Positions 23,601 to 34,906 of a stretch of DNA of 64,000 nucleotides are shown here, in pieces (the first letter of the stretch is position 1; every line of letters starts with the position of its first letter). A program made the position numbers and the translations under genes. The notes below the pieces were generated by a model, which saw nothing but the letters and a program-made list of their open reading frames with translations, made no database searches and was not told the DNA's origin. Source of the DNA: Lepidodermella squamata (taxonomy: Eukaryota; Gastrotricha); NCBI GenBank assembly GCA_047495785.1, contig JBLDXI010000045.1, positions 186,001-250,000 of the forward strand, read 5' to 3'.

Positions 23601-24387
23601 GTGTAAATGCGCTTGCAATCCGTCGAATTGTTTGAACCGCGTCGTTCAAAATGGCATGCGTGTTCGCCTGCAGGTGTTCAAAACAGCCGACAAGGGCTGG
23701 GGCGTGCAAGCCATTGATGACTTGCCGCGTGGCCAGTTCTTATGCACCTATTCAGGCGAGATTTTAACGAGCGACGAGGCTGATAAAGTTGGCCGGCAAA
23801 ATGGCGATGAATACTTGTACGATCTCGACTTCATCGACACTGCTATTCGTGTCAAACAATTTGGAGACATTGATGATGACGCATCAGAGGCATCAGAGTA
23901 TGGGCACTGAATTTGTTCTTATAATTTGGTTATATCGATTTTTTTACTTTAGGGATAGTGGCAATGGTATGGAAGTTGAACATAATGGCACAAATGGCCA
24001 GCCTGCTGCACATCGCGAGGCGTATAGTGCCTCCCTTGTTCGATTATATCACGGTTCGGCTGAAAATTATGCCTATGTAATGGACGCGAAACGTCGCGGA
24101 AATTTGTCGCGATTTTTCAACCACTCCTGTGATCCAAATTTGACGGTTCAAAGCGTTTTTGTCAATACACATGACATGCGCCTGCCTGTTATTGCTTTCT
24201 TCACTTCTCGCCGCATCCGTGCTGGCGAGGAACTTACCTGGGATTACAGCTACGAGCCTGGCAGGTGAATTTTCGGCGGAAAAACTCGTTTTAATTTTTA
24301 GCTAAATTTCTTTGATATTTCAGCGTTCCCGGCCGAATTATTCTCTGCAAATGCGGCTCTTCAATTTGCCGTGGTCGTCTGCTGTAA
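20652..24387 (+). CDS. SETDB1: SETDB1/Eggless histone H3K9 methyltransferase
   Basis: Eleven exons (20652-21101, 21157-21455, 21510-21850, 21912-22088, 22140-22405, 22459-22817, 22874-23168, 23225-23523, 23580-23897, 23953-24264, 24324-24387) join in phase to 1059 aa. In order they show tandem Tudor domains (about 290-510; [12 protein letters not shown], then [12 protein letters not shown] and EWIFRASKR) and an MBD-like domain (about 640-725; [11 protein letters not shown] and YYAPCGRAL). A Cys-rich pre-SET (about 760-855; [17 protein letters not shown]) follows. The SET domain (about 860-1040) has [16 protein letters not shown] and [11 protein letters not shown], and the post-SET motif is [13 protein letters not shown]. 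All cofactor and zinc residues appear intact. The enzyme trimethylates H3K9 for silencing of transposons and genes. The bifurcating insert in SET is only about 50 residues, against several hundred in vertebrates. Introns are 49-61 bp. Confidence 0.95.
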
Positions 24388-24560
24388 AAAATGACTATCT
24401 AGTGGAACTTTGATCAAATCACTTGCTCAGCACCAATGTGCGTAGTTGTTTTTCCGGTCTCCAAAATTATTGCTCCGGTTTTTAATAAGTTGCATAGTTT
24501 TTAATAGGTATTTTCCTTTTTTTGGGTAGAACTTATAATTTATTGAGATGGAAGAATAAA

Positions 24561-25828
24561 ATGGACGAGGAGGACAACATGCTGCTGTCGCGGTCCTGCG
24601 TTGGACTGTCGAAACTCAGCTGGCTGATGTACGAGTTGTCCAAAACCCATAACCCAAGCAGGTATGTTATTGATGCCATAATAATTTAACCGGGTATGCT
24701 ACCAAAAATTACCAAACCAGTTACCCTCGGGGTTTTCTCCAGTGAATTTTTTTCGGTAAATTCGTGGCTGAAGGATAGAATATTCTCCCGATAGGCTTAA
24801 TTATTGAAAAATAGTTCAATTCGTACAATAAGTTGAAAAAATTGAAGAGTTGTTGCTTAACTTATGGGTCACACTTGATATTCTGTAGGACTTTTGACTG
24901 ATAGTTGAAAAAAATGATTTCGTAGAATTTGAAATTTCGAATTCATTTTTCGAATTTGAAATTGGCTTCCACTGAAAGATATCTTGTGTTATATTTGATT
25001 ATTGGATAATTACTTAAAAAGTTGAGTTCAACGTGCCACTAAAGAAGCCACTTAATGGACACATTTACGTGGCTGCATATTATATTATTAAGCGTCCTTT
25101 CATTCATTAAAAGTTGCGGCTTTATTAATACTTGCCGGACTTCATTTTCACGCATTATTGAGAATTTAAGCTTGAGGTTTTAAAGCAGCTTCTAAATGCC
25201 ATTTTTTTCCTCGTGATTTTGTAGGAAAGCAAATCTGGAAAAATTTATCGCGGAATTTCGGCGAAGTGTCGATGCTACGCGGCGATTTCATCAATTTTCA
25301 GCTGAAGACCGCGATTTGTGCGCGCGAATCGGCATATCGCTGCACAATTTGCCTGATCTATTCGTCAGTTTGTACTGGTTCGACGAGCTAAAACGGCTGT
25401 ACGACGAACGCGACCCAAGCGTTTGTATTTTATATTCCCACGATAACAACGTATCGGCAACGGTCGTATCGCCTGGCTTCGAGTCGCCGGGCGATGAACG
25501 CGAGGAGAACCAGCTGTGGCGGCAATCGCCGTGGCGGATGAGAATAGTCGAGAGCGTCCAAATCGGGACGAGAGCTTTTGAATCAGTCGAGATGGGGCAT
25601 GCGTCAACTCGACGCTCTTACCAACAATCGAGGTCTTTCAAACCGGAAGGTGACAAGGAAAAACAGCGGCCGAGTGGCTCGCAAATATGGAAAAGAGACG
25701 ATAAATTGAGCCGGTTAGCGGCTGTAGTCAAGCTTGAACGACTTTCGCATCGAGAGATCGCGCTGCTAAGCGGCCGATCAAGTTCGGAAGATAGCGGCTC
25801 GTCTGCCAAAAGGTCGAGAATCAGTTGA
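24561..25828 (+). CDS. unknown conserved-looking 234-aa protein
   Basis: Two exons, 24561-24661 and 25225-25828, joined through AG|GTATGT and TTTTGTAG in phase, give 234 aa. The first ~105 residues look helical and globular, starting MDEEDNMLLSRSCVGLSKLS and including LCARIGISLHNLPDLFVSLY and YWFDELKRLYDERDP. The C-terminal half is charged and serine-rich and ends in a basic cluster (AKRSRIS), possibly a nuclear signal. I do not recognise the family. It lies 174 bp after SETDB1 on the same strand. The intron (563 bp) is long for this genome and AT-rich. Confidence 0.6.
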
Positions 25829-26317
25829 GTCGTATATGACTAGTTTTCAGTTTTATCTAATCGATGGATCTAATCATGTTGTGCTGAATGACAATCTTCG
25901 ATTTGCCATATAATTATGAATTTTTCTTTGGTGCAGAACGTGCAAAATTAGACAACGCTTAATAATTCTCTACGTATTTTCAAGGAGAGCTCGGATTTTT
26001 CCTAGAATTCTTTACATTTATGGCCGATTTTTAGCAATACCAGACATTTTACGTATAAATGATGAAATTAATTCTTTTGAAGTTTTGCAAGTTCTGCAGC
26101 CATTATGACATATTGCTATACATCTGTTTTGGTTTTTTCTTTCATTTCGCGTAATATTCTGTCTTTTTGATCATGTCTCGAGAATTATTGTGTATTCTTA
26201 TTATTTGAAAGCTTACTATCGAGCTGGTTTGTTGGAAAATCATGGTTATAACTGAATATAAATATGAGATGTTTTCTCAATATTTTATCTAGGTTTTCTT
26301 TGTTTTGATTAATCTCC
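25829..26317. other. spacer, no gene seen
   Basis: A 489-bp AT-rich spacer between two plus-strand genes. An acceptor-like TTTTATCTAG ends at 26292, 25 nt before the next start codon. Nothing else was recognised. Confidence 0.4.
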
Positions 26318-26840
26318 ATGGAGTCGTTTTCCGATCTTGTAGTACCTGCGAGTGAGGTGCTCATTGCTGGTGCTGTCGCAGCTGTTGCGGCCGTGGGATT
26401 TTTGAAGCGGAATTCATGGGCGGCGAGGAAGGTGGAGGCTATGGAAGCGCCTATTGTTGAAAGCAGCGATGAAAGCGACTCGGCCAATGAAGATCCAAAG
26501 CTCAAATTAGTACCGTAAGTTGAGTTTCACCTCTGATTTTGGTCCTCAAGTTGCGTAGAAATGATCCTTTTTCATTGGCTTTTTTTGATTGTTTTCGAGC
26601 AGCTCCTTTCCACTTTTTTCAATATTTCTGTTCCAGCGAAAACAGTATGAAAAATGAATGGAAGAAAGGAGCAGAAAAATTGAATTAAATTACTTGAAAA
26701 ATGAAAATGTTTTCTTTCCTGTTGTTTCTAGTGTTGTTCGACTTGAAAAAATCTCTGCTGAAGCCATCGCAGCGATGAAACTCAAGGATGAAGATGAGCC
26801 AAAATTGAAACGCCGACAGCTACTTCGCCGGAAAAACTGA
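26318..26840 (+). CDS. small single-pass membrane protein, unknown
   Basis: Two exons (26318-26514 and 26732-26840) join in phase to about 101 aa. Residues about 14-29 form one hydrophobic, alanine/valine-rich helix (VLIAGAVAAVAAVGFL). It is followed by an acidic stretch (ESSDESDSANEDPK) and a basic C-terminus (LKRRQLLRRKN). An alternative acceptor at about 26637 would add a short exon ending at a stop within 17 codons, giving a shorter isoform. No family is recognised. The layout of one N-terminal helix and a charged tail suggests a tail or signal-anchored protein of the ER or mitochondria, but this is inference. Confidence 0.5.
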
Positions 26841-27150
26841 AATGGAAAAAATCCTAACTTGAAAGGTTTACGAATATGCAATAAGAGAAATGTTACCTTC
26901 TTTCATGCGTTTTTGTCTCTTACTGTTGCATCGTCTTGAATCTCGATTTCGAATGGTTCTGCGTTTTTAATGAGCCATATAATTAACTATAGCATTTTTA
27001 TACTTTTGGTTCATGGATCGTGTTTTTGTTTCCTAAATTTGCTGCCTTATCTTGCTCGTATGTTAGTATTGCTCAGACTTTTGATAAATACGCACCAATT
27101 TGATGAAAGGACATAAATTTTTATGTTTTAGTAATTTTTATATTAAAAAA
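26841..27150. promoter_or_regulatory. 5' flank of the SDR gene
   Basis: A 310-bp AT-rich spacer. An acceptor-like TTATGTTTTAG ends at 27131, 19 nt before the preferred SDR start. An in-frame upstream ATG at 27100 lies before this acceptor and is therefore probably not used. Confidence 0.35.
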
Positions 27151-28167
27151 ATGTCAGACCTAATCAATGCCACTCCTACGAGTATTATCTACTCATCGGC
27201 AACAGTTGCAGCAATCGCCGCGCTGTATTATGCCTATCATCGATATCGCGGCGGGAACATCTGCCCACCCGATCGTTTAGACGGCCGCGTTGTCGTCCTA
27301 ACCGGCGCGACTTCCGGCATTGGCAAAGCCGCGGCTGAAGAACTGGTCAAACGAGGCGCAGTTGTCGTGCTAGCCTGCCGAAACCTCGCTGCGGCTAATA
27401 AGTTGGCCCTTGACATTACAAGCGAGGCTCTCAAGAAAAACCAGCCGGGCCGCGCGACAGCTATGCTGCTAGATTTATCATCAATGGACTCGGTTCACAA
27501 ATTTGTCGAAATTTTGAAGCAGGATTTTTCGAAAATCGATGTACTAATTAACAACGCTGCTGTCTGGGGCACATCGGAACGAGTAATGACAAAAGACGGG
27601 CATGAAGAGCATTTACAGGTCAATCACCTAGCTCCGTTAGCTCTAACTATTCTAGCCCTACCTTTGATGAAAAAATCCGAGGATGCCCGTATAGTTTTCG
27701 TTTCTTCAGATTTGTATAAACGAGGTCGGTTAGATTTCGACAATCTCGATTCGGAAAAATCTTACGAGCCGATGCAGACTTACTCAAACGCGAAATTGAT
27801 GCAAGTAATGTGTGCGCAAGAATTATCGAGACGCCTTAAAGCCAGCTCGAGTTACTCAAATGTCAGCGTTTTCACAGTCAGACCCGGCGTCGTGAATACT
27901 GGGCTATTTCGAAATGCATTCCGCAACCCTGTTGCTAAATTTTTCGGCAGCATTGCTACGTTTTTAATCCTGAAAACGCCTCACCAAGGCGCTCAGCCAA
28001 TTCTCTACTGCACAGCTGTGAAGAAACTGCGCGGTGAAACTGGAAAATTCTACGGAAATTGCCTGGAAGAACCGTTGAAGACTGAAATTTCGCGCGACGC
28101 TACAGCGGCGAAGAAAATCTGGGACGTCAGTATGAAACGAGTCGGTCTATCGGACCACCAGATTTAA
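27151..28167 (+). CDS. retinol dehydrogenase-like short-chain dehydrogenase (RDH11-14 type)
   Basis: A single exon of 338 codons from the preferred ATG (MSDLINATPTS). An N-terminal membrane helix (about residues 12-30; YSSATVAAIAALYYAY) is followed by a Rossmann fold. The fold shows VVLTGATSGIGKAAAEEL (cofactor TGxxxGIG), INNAAVWG (NNA), the serine of VFVSSDLY and the catalytic YSNAK. PG of VRPGVVNTGLF is also in place. The organisation matches the RDH11/12/13/14 branch, which reduces or oxidises retinoids and lipid aldehydes with NADP(H) at ER or mitochondrial membranes; the exact substrate cannot be told. The next gene on the same strand begins 110 bp after its stop. Confidence 0.88.
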   Translation: MSDLINATPTSIIYSSATVAAIAALYYAYHRYRGGNICPPDRLDGRVVVLTGATSGIGKAAAEELVKRGAVVVLACRNLAAANKLALDITSEALKKNQPGRATAMLLDLSSMDSVHKFVEILKQDFSKIDVLINNAAVWGTSERVMTKDGHEEHLQVNHLAPLALTILALPLMKKSEDARIVFVSSDLYKRGRLDFDNLDSEKSYEPMQTYSNAKLMQVMCAQELSRRLKASSSYSNVSVFTVRPGVVNTGLFRNAFRNPVAKFFGSIATFLILKTPHQGAQPILYCTAVKKLRGETGKFYGNCLEEPLKTEISRDATAAKKIWDVSMKRVGLSDHQI

Positions 28168-28277
28168 AACATCGAAAACTAATCTAATTGATTTGATTAC
28201 GTGATAAAACTTTAATTTTGTTCGAATTTCTGTTATTTTTTTAGTTATTTTTCAACCAAATTTTGAAAATTGTGTTA

Positions 28278-31200
28278 ATGACCGTGACGAGTGCCGGCTC
28301 GCTGCTAGCCGAAGCGTCAGCCTGCCGATGGTCCCAGTTGGTTTTCGCGAAGCGTTGGAACGAACTTCGGCAATCGCGGGAGACGTCAGATAGCGAACTT
28401 CTCAACGCGTTCTGGTCTGCAGTTGTGTTGAAGCAACCAACTCACGCCTCGACATCACCCTCCTCGGCTTTCGAAGCCGATCTTTCGTTTCTCGACGCGT
28501 TGGACCTAGAAGTCGATAAAGAACTAGTCGCGTCTTTCGTATGTTTCCTCATCGCCTCGGCTCAATTATCACCCGAGGCTGTTTGGAAGTTTGTATCTGA
28601 CCGGGGTTGTTTGATGCGGCAAGAACACGGCAAGTTGCAGATCGAAACAATTGGTGATATGCTGAAATCTCTAGTCATTTCTTTACTTGCGTTATCGAAC
28701 GATGCGAAATCGATCCATGCGCCGTCGAACGTCGTGCAAAAGGGCGACTATTCTTTGATAGCTAAATTTAAACTTCTCCTAGTCATAAAAGCTGAGATGA
28801 TTACATCGATTTGCGACTTTATGGCAACGCATTTGGATTTCAATAACCAACTGACGTGTTTCAGGCTGTCCAGGTGGCTTGATATTATATCTATTTTCGA
28901 GCGGAGTGGCCCGTTGAAGGCTTATTGCCAGTTTGCTACACCGAAATCGAATAGCATTATCGACAGTTGGAAACGGCTGCAACAACTTTCTCTTTCAATG
29001 GCTGCGTTGGAACGATCGGCAATTGCAATTAAGGTAATACATCTATTATTTCGCATTGAAATTGTAGAATTCAACAGCCAAAAACCGTCAACACTTAGAT
29101 GCAAATTAGCGTATTAATAAAATACAGACGACAAATTTCGTTATTTAAAATATTGAATGAAATGGTTAACTTAGGAAGTACTTGGCAATAATTATCATTG
29201 GCCAATTAGCTAATCCAACTGGCCGCTGGGTAGTATAGCCGACTGAGTGGTGCAAAATTTTCCTGAGTATTTTGCGATTTAGAGGCTGATAGGACTGTCA
29301 TACAGAACTGAGTATTGGTCAAAATGAAGGATCCACGACTCATGGGTAGCATTGAATGGCCACGGGCATCTGAATTTTACATTTCTTTGCCCAGCAATGT
29401 CTTTGATTTGTTTACATCGGAAGAAAATGTTGATGATTTGTGGAGCAAAATGACCCGCGGCCTAAAAGATGAAGATGACCGTTTAACAAGTGAAAAGTGG
29501 GATTTGGCGACATTTTGGACATCGTGAGATTTTGATGCCACTTTCAAGATCAATTAACGAGGAGTCAAACGATATAAACTAGAGGTTGATAGTCATCAGG
29601 GTTGCAGAGAAAATGGGCTTCAAAGTTTTCGAGCGAAAAAATCCTAATTTTGAAAAATGCGCGCTTAAAAATTGACTTATTTTATTGCATCAGTAAGTAT
29701 CCCCACTGCAATTAATTCTGGTGTTATTTTCTAATGCACAGACATTATTTTGGGCAATCTGAGGTGAGGAATCTCGGTAGATTTTCAAAAATTTTGCTGG
29801 GATCAAGCTAGTGTCTCAACGACAACCTGAATCAATAACACTTCTCAAGGCAACTGAAATTTGAAATTTAAAAATCATCAAGAAAAACTGTGTAAAAACA
29901 TCTTGGAATCTTGGAAAGCGTCCTTCTTCAAGTGAACACACTTTTAGCGATTTGCTGGAAAATACAGAAAATGCGCCAAACCCCACTTTTCACTTGTTAG
30001 CGGTCATATGTGCGAATTCGCTGATATTTCATATTTCATACGAATATTAAAAAAATATATATATGCATTTTTTATTAGGAAAATCTGATAATGATGTCGA
30101 ATCGATGGATTTCTCGAAGTCGCATGTCGCCGTTTTCCTTCAACCCGAGTCCATCGAAAAGCGCCTCAACCCCTATTTACCCGAACGGCGAACTTGTTTC
30201 CGCAAACGAACCCGATTTCTGTTCGCTATTCTGCGGCGCTGTCGACTATTTGTACGCCCTTGAATTCGGCTCAAATATCAACCGGTTCTCATCGTCTGAA
30301 TTTATGATACCCCTACTGAGATCGCTTTCTCTATCGATGACCCTATTCGTGCCGTCGTCGAATATCGAAAGCGCGATAACTCAAGCGCTAACCTCGCGAT
30401 ACGTGCCACTTTTGAATCACGTGGCAAGCGCAATGAATATTCCCAACTCAAGCCTGTTCGACCTCATCGACCACGCAGCGAAAAACTCGATAAATCAACC
30501 TCAAATGACCGCAAGTCAAATGATACCGAAATTCGGCTCGAGCAATTTCATCGACAATCGGCCGAGTTATCTCATGCGAATTTTCCAGTCCTGCCGATTG
30601 AGTTGCCTAGCAAAAAGCCTGAATGTTACATCGCACACCGGGCAATTTGTCGCTGAGCTGATAACAAACGCCGGGCGAGATATGTCGAAGGTTGAATTTG
30701 AGGAGTATGTAAATCGAGATTTGTTGAAAAACCTTCACATCGCGCCGTTTTTAAATCGGACTGAAATAATTCGACTTCAGCTTGTTTTAGGAGAGCGAGC
30801 TTCGAAGGAAGAAAATCATCTAGCGCTCGGCCTTCTAGCCGCTGTTGATTTATTCAAGTGTTTTCTGTTGACTGGTCCAGGTATCGGCGACCGGCCAGGC
30901 GAGGTGTTGAAATCTGAAGGCGCGGTTGGGTCTTTCCTGGAAAATATCATTAATAAACGAATTAAAAATTTTGCGAATTTGATCCTGAATACCGACGATG
31001 ACGATGGGTGTGATCACCATCAGGACGATAACGACGGAAATCTGCCGGATTTAGACACTTTCATGTCGACCCTACCAGATTCACTGGCTGAATCTGTTGG
31101 AATAGGCCAGGAGACAGCATCTCGTCTGTTATTTCTACTCGGAAAAACTGATCAAACCAGGCAAACTGGGGTTGTTAGGCGATTGGTGTTAGCGAACCCG

Positions 31201-33207
31201 ACCCTGGCGTTTATTCTATGGCTTCTTGTCGATGAAAAGCTACGTCGCCGTTTGATTGTTTCGGCGAAGAAATCGAGGGGCGACTCGCCGGCGCCGAAGC
31301 GGAGAAAAAGCGGCGATTTGAGTAATGCGCCTGAAATTCTAACAGCGATTAGCGAGGCGATAAAAAGCAATATTAATACGTTGAAGGCGCCGTTTAATGG
31401 CGTCTACTCACTACTTGTAACGCTTTCGTGCCAAGTTCGAAGTCTAGCTGTGATTAGTCGGCTCAATAAGACGACGGCGGTGGATCCAGTGATGGTTGCG
31501 TTGAAGCAGCCGAGTCTGCTAAACCATTACTGTGTGATGCGGGAAGCGGCGTTGGCGGATGGAAGTTTCAAAAGCGGCGAGGCAACTGCGCAATCTCTCG
31601 GCGCTCTCTTTCAGCGCGTCTTGATTTCAGGTAAGAATTTTTATTAAGGAGGCGGAGATTTATTCTAAATTTGATATAATTCATGGCTATACTTATTATA
31701 CCATCATACAACGGACAATTACGGATCACTTAATCGCTTGTAATTCTGAGGAAGATTTGCCTGGGCGTATCTTTCAAAAAATTTCTGATTTCATTCGGAA
31801 CATAACATTATTTAAAAAAAATGACATGATTAATTAGTGAAAAATTATTGAAATAATCAAAGAAAATTGTCCCTAAACACACCCTAAAAAAGTTTTGGGT
31901 TCTAGCACTAAATTTGAGACTCTATCACTAGATTTCCCTAAAAAATGGTTTTTCGAGTAACACTTATTTTATTTTTTTTGCGATTCTGCCTAACCGATAG
32001 ATTTTTATATTAAGCGTATTTTGCGCTATGAGCGGACAGCTTAAGATTTATACTTCAGCCAACGGAGGCGATATCGATTCCATGTATCGATTTTACAAAT
32101 CAGTGATTTTTTCGACATCAGCAGTCACGTAAGCCGACGAAAAATACTAGTTGGCTAGTATAATTAATCCTGGGGTCATTCTCCTCTTCTTCTTCTCTTC
32201 ATCGATATCAATGAAGAACAGGAAATCGCAAAACAAATCAGAAAATTTGGTGCTGGAACCTCAATTTAGACCAAGCGCAAATATTTAGACCTATTTTTGA
32301 AATTGGGACATTTTTCTGGGTATTTTCTCTCAATGTCCAGCGTTTTGGGACATTTCCTAAGAACGATTTTTCTATTTTTGCAATTTTGGCATCCAGGTGT
32401 TTACGATCCACAATTACCTATTTGATAAATAAGCGGCTCTCTCCATAAGTCCCAATTCTCACGTGAAATCGACTGTTGAGAAAAATCTCGCCGATACAAT
32501 GGCTTTTTATTTTATGGTGGATTCTGACCGAATTTTATGCTTTTTTAGGTTCCGCCAGTAACACCACCAGTCCGACCCAGGTGCCAAATATGAATTTCGG
32601 CTCAACGGTCGACACATCGGAAGGTTATCGCAACTTTCTCGCCTTCGCCCTGCCACTGATAGCCGGTCTGGACGCCGAAACCCTGCGAATCTTATTCCGG
32701 AAATGGCTGGCTAGCAACGGAATTCTAGCGACGTGCCTTCTCAGCAATAACGGCCAGCTGTCGTTTATTGTCGCCGCTCAGGTGTGGAATTTCACTTTTT
32801 TCCTGATTCTCATGACCGTCACGTCGTCGGGCCTACCTGTCGATGAAGTCAAGCAAACGGTGGCGCGATTCTTCACCGCGTGGCAAACCGGCAAGGAACG
32901 CTTCAGATTTGTTGCTGTCGAAATGTTCTTCGCCGAGTTGATGTTTTTCGCTAATATCAACACGTGCCGGCTGGTTGCGTCGTCCCTGCCTACGGATTTC
33001 ATCCTCAGTTTCGTAACATCGTCCGGCCCAACGACGAAAAGCGCGCCGTCGGCGCCATTATCAGCCTCGACAGGCCCGGCGAATCGGTTGTTGCAACTCA
33101 AGCGTCGAGTTATTGGGCGGATTTTCGCTCTCGACGACAATAATCGCTTCGATGAGGACTTTTGTATTCGCGCCGTGTGTAGTCTTTCCCCGTTTGAAAG
33201 TTTGTAG
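28278..33207 (+). CDS. large helical protein of ~988 aa, family not recognised
   Basis: Three exons (28278-29033, 30079-31630, 32549-33207) join in phase to 988 aa. The composition is that of a globular, mainly alpha-helical protein rich in Leu/Ser with no membrane or signal segment. There is an acidic/His insert around the middle (DDDDGCDHHQDDNDG) and a basic patch (PAPKRRKSGD) that could be a nuclear signal. Near the N-terminus ACRWSQLVFAKRW and the segment SFVCFLIASAQLSPEAVWKF loosely resemble the start of Mediator subunit MED24, and the total length is the same as human MED24 (989 aa). I regard this only as a lead. The two introns (about 1.05 and 0.9 kb) are unusually long here. An acceptor-like TTTTTTTAG ends 33 nt before the ATG. 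Confidence 0.6.
29324..29527 (+). CDS. small open frame nested in an intron
   Basis: A 67-codon frame inside the first long intron of the ~988-aa gene, same strand. Its composition is protein-like (WPRASEFYISLPSNVFDLF, then EENVDDLWSKMTRGLKDED) but I recognise no family. It may be a micro-gene, an alternative exon with its own start, or a relic of an inserted gene. It is not in a position to be joined without a stop to the flanking exons. Confidence 0.25.
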   Translation: MKDPRLMGSIEWPRASEFYISLPSNVFDLFTSEENVDDLWSKMTRGLKDEDDRLTSEKWDLATFWTS

Positions 33208-34204
33208 TGATTATCACACAGTAATTATTGTTATTATTGTCGCAGTCAGAAAACACGTCTTTTTGTATTTGACCGATCACAGTAAAAAAAACGAAATAAA
33301 GTTGGCATAATTCTCACTCAAAAATTTTCAGAAGCAGCGTGTTGAACTTGCCGTATTAAATAGAGCAGAAATGAGTGGAGTAAAGGGCCGAAAATTTGGA
33401 CGCTTTGAGCTTTGGCCCTGATTATCAATTTGTGCATATCTGATAAAAATGTCACTGAAAAATAGCTCACTTCATGGGCTTTCAAGTGGTACCAAATTTG
33501 TCAATACTCTCATATACTATCGATTTGTGAAAAATCGCCGAAGCTCGATCACTCAGAAAGGTGTTTGGGACCCTCCTTGCCAAACGCTCACCGGTTGGGG
33601 CTGAACTTTTTTGTGCACACAGGGATTTACCTAAACTAAATTCCGTGAAAAAATCTCGGCAGATGTATCGGCACTTGATACAGGTGACTTCGAATTAAGC
33701 ATCTAAATTTGGACACCTCTAATGAGATTTTTAACTATATGTATGTGCAAATGAAATGTATGCTCTTTGTCAGTTTTTGAACAGAATGGCAACGCATTTA
33801 TGGAACCTAGGAATTAGCTTAATGACTCCTGACCTAGGCTCTGCTTTCATGATTCTGGCTGGAGAGCATAGAGATTGATAATGAATCCGAATCCGAATCT
33901 TTCATTAGAAAAAAGTACAAAACAGTATTATGTCCAACACATGTCTTGATGGCGCAAAAACAGTGCATTACCGGTAAAAATGGCCGGCGCCATTCGATCC
34001 GCCGTGTTAGACTCGGTGAAAATTTCGAAAATAAAGCTGTTTTTATTCGATTTATCTCAAAATTAAAACGCTTGGAGATGGTACTTTTGGCCGCACCGAC
34101 GACTAAATTATACACCGAAAAATCATTTGTGCTTTGTGCTTTTGAAAACGGAAAGGATGCAATAAAAAATGCTGGGTACTTACATCCTATATTTTAATAT
34201 TTTA
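33208..34204. other. spacer, no gene seen
   Basis: About 1 kb between the ~988-aa gene and the first peptide-gene promoter block. Short open frames around 33834-34197 on both strands show no recognisable product. A GAATCC-GAATCC-GAATC-like short repeat lies near 33885-33900. Confidence 0.4.
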
Positions 34205-34652
34205 AGAGAATGTCCGTTTTCGTGTTTTGCACTAAAACTGTGAGCTTGATGAAGGCAAGTGGTCATGATGATGCGAAATTTTTACCACATTTGAAGCAAA
34301 CAAAGTTGTAGCGCACTGCCCGAAAATAATTTCAGTGTCAAATAAATGATAAGGTTGCGATATTTCAATTATGGGACTAATTTTTCTGAACGTTGTTTCT
34401 AATCAAGTCCGTCATCTATAGTCGCTGGGTCGAGCATTTGAAATTTAATAAATGACATGGCGTTTAATTCAGGCATTACGGTATCTTGAAAATAAAATTA
34501 TTTATTTGGCTGCTTATGTTTAGTGTCGTTGGTTGAGTAATATTTTTAAGGCAATTATGGAATATCTCGAGTGCGGCCAAGGCTATAAATACATTTTTAC
34601 CTCTGAGTGTAGCTGTATTCACAAACATTCGTAAGCATCATAACTTGCTAAA
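34205..34652 (+). promoter_or_regulatory. promoter block of peptide gene copy A
   Basis: About 450 bp closely similar to the regions upstream of copies B and C and of an orphan copy D. Shared landmarks in order are GGCAAGTGGTCATGATGATGC-like, TCGAGCATTTGAAAT, a TTTAATTC-GG-AT(T/A)-(A)CGGTAT segment, TTTGGCTGCTT, GAGTGCGGCCAAGGC and the TATA box TATAAAT at 34584-34590. The TATA box is 69 nt upstream of the ATG. The same spacing (69-73 nt) is kept in all three expressed copies. Confidence 0.7.
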
Positions 34653-34906
34653 ATGTCTATTGGAGCATCGAAGGTTATCATGGCGGCCGTTCTTCTGGCT
34701 TGCATTTTGATCGCTTTCATGACAGAGCCCACGTCAGCCGCGTGCCGAGTATATGGCGCGGTATGCACGCGTGGTGGTTGCTGCGACGGCGTGTAAGTTT
34801 TTTTCAACTCGACTGAATGGTCTATGATTTTTCCCATTTTTTTAGACAATGTGTGTGTGCTGGCGGTTTTGGGGGTCTCTGCACTTGCGGAACCTCGCCC
34901 ATGTAG
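34653..34906 (+). CDS. secreted cysteine-knot-like peptide, copy A
   Basis: Two exons (34653-34792 and 34846-34906) with a 53-bp phase-2 intron encode 66 aa. Residues 1-29 are a signal peptide (MSIGASKVIMAAVLLACILI start; cleavage expected after the SA near residue 29). The mature part has eight cysteines spaced C-x6-C-x4-CC-x4-C-x-C-x7-C-x-C, a framework typical of inhibitor-cystine-knot (knottin) peptides. Such peptides occur as antimicrobial peptides, ion-channel ligands, protease inhibitors and venom components; nothing here tells which. Compared with copies B and C the signal peptide is almost identical but the mature part is the most divergent. The intron falls between the CC pair and the CxC pair. 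Confidence 0.78.

Noticed and set aside
26637-26687. Extra exon in the small membrane protein gene
   Set aside because: It joins in phase but ends at a stop after 16 codons. The longer two-exon model continues into a strongly charged, protein-like tail, so the extra exon was kept only as a possible isoform.
27100-27150. Upstream in-frame ATG for the SDR
   Set aside because: It lies before a TTATGTTTTAG acceptor and would add non-family residues; the ATG at 27151 gives the usual membrane-anchor start.
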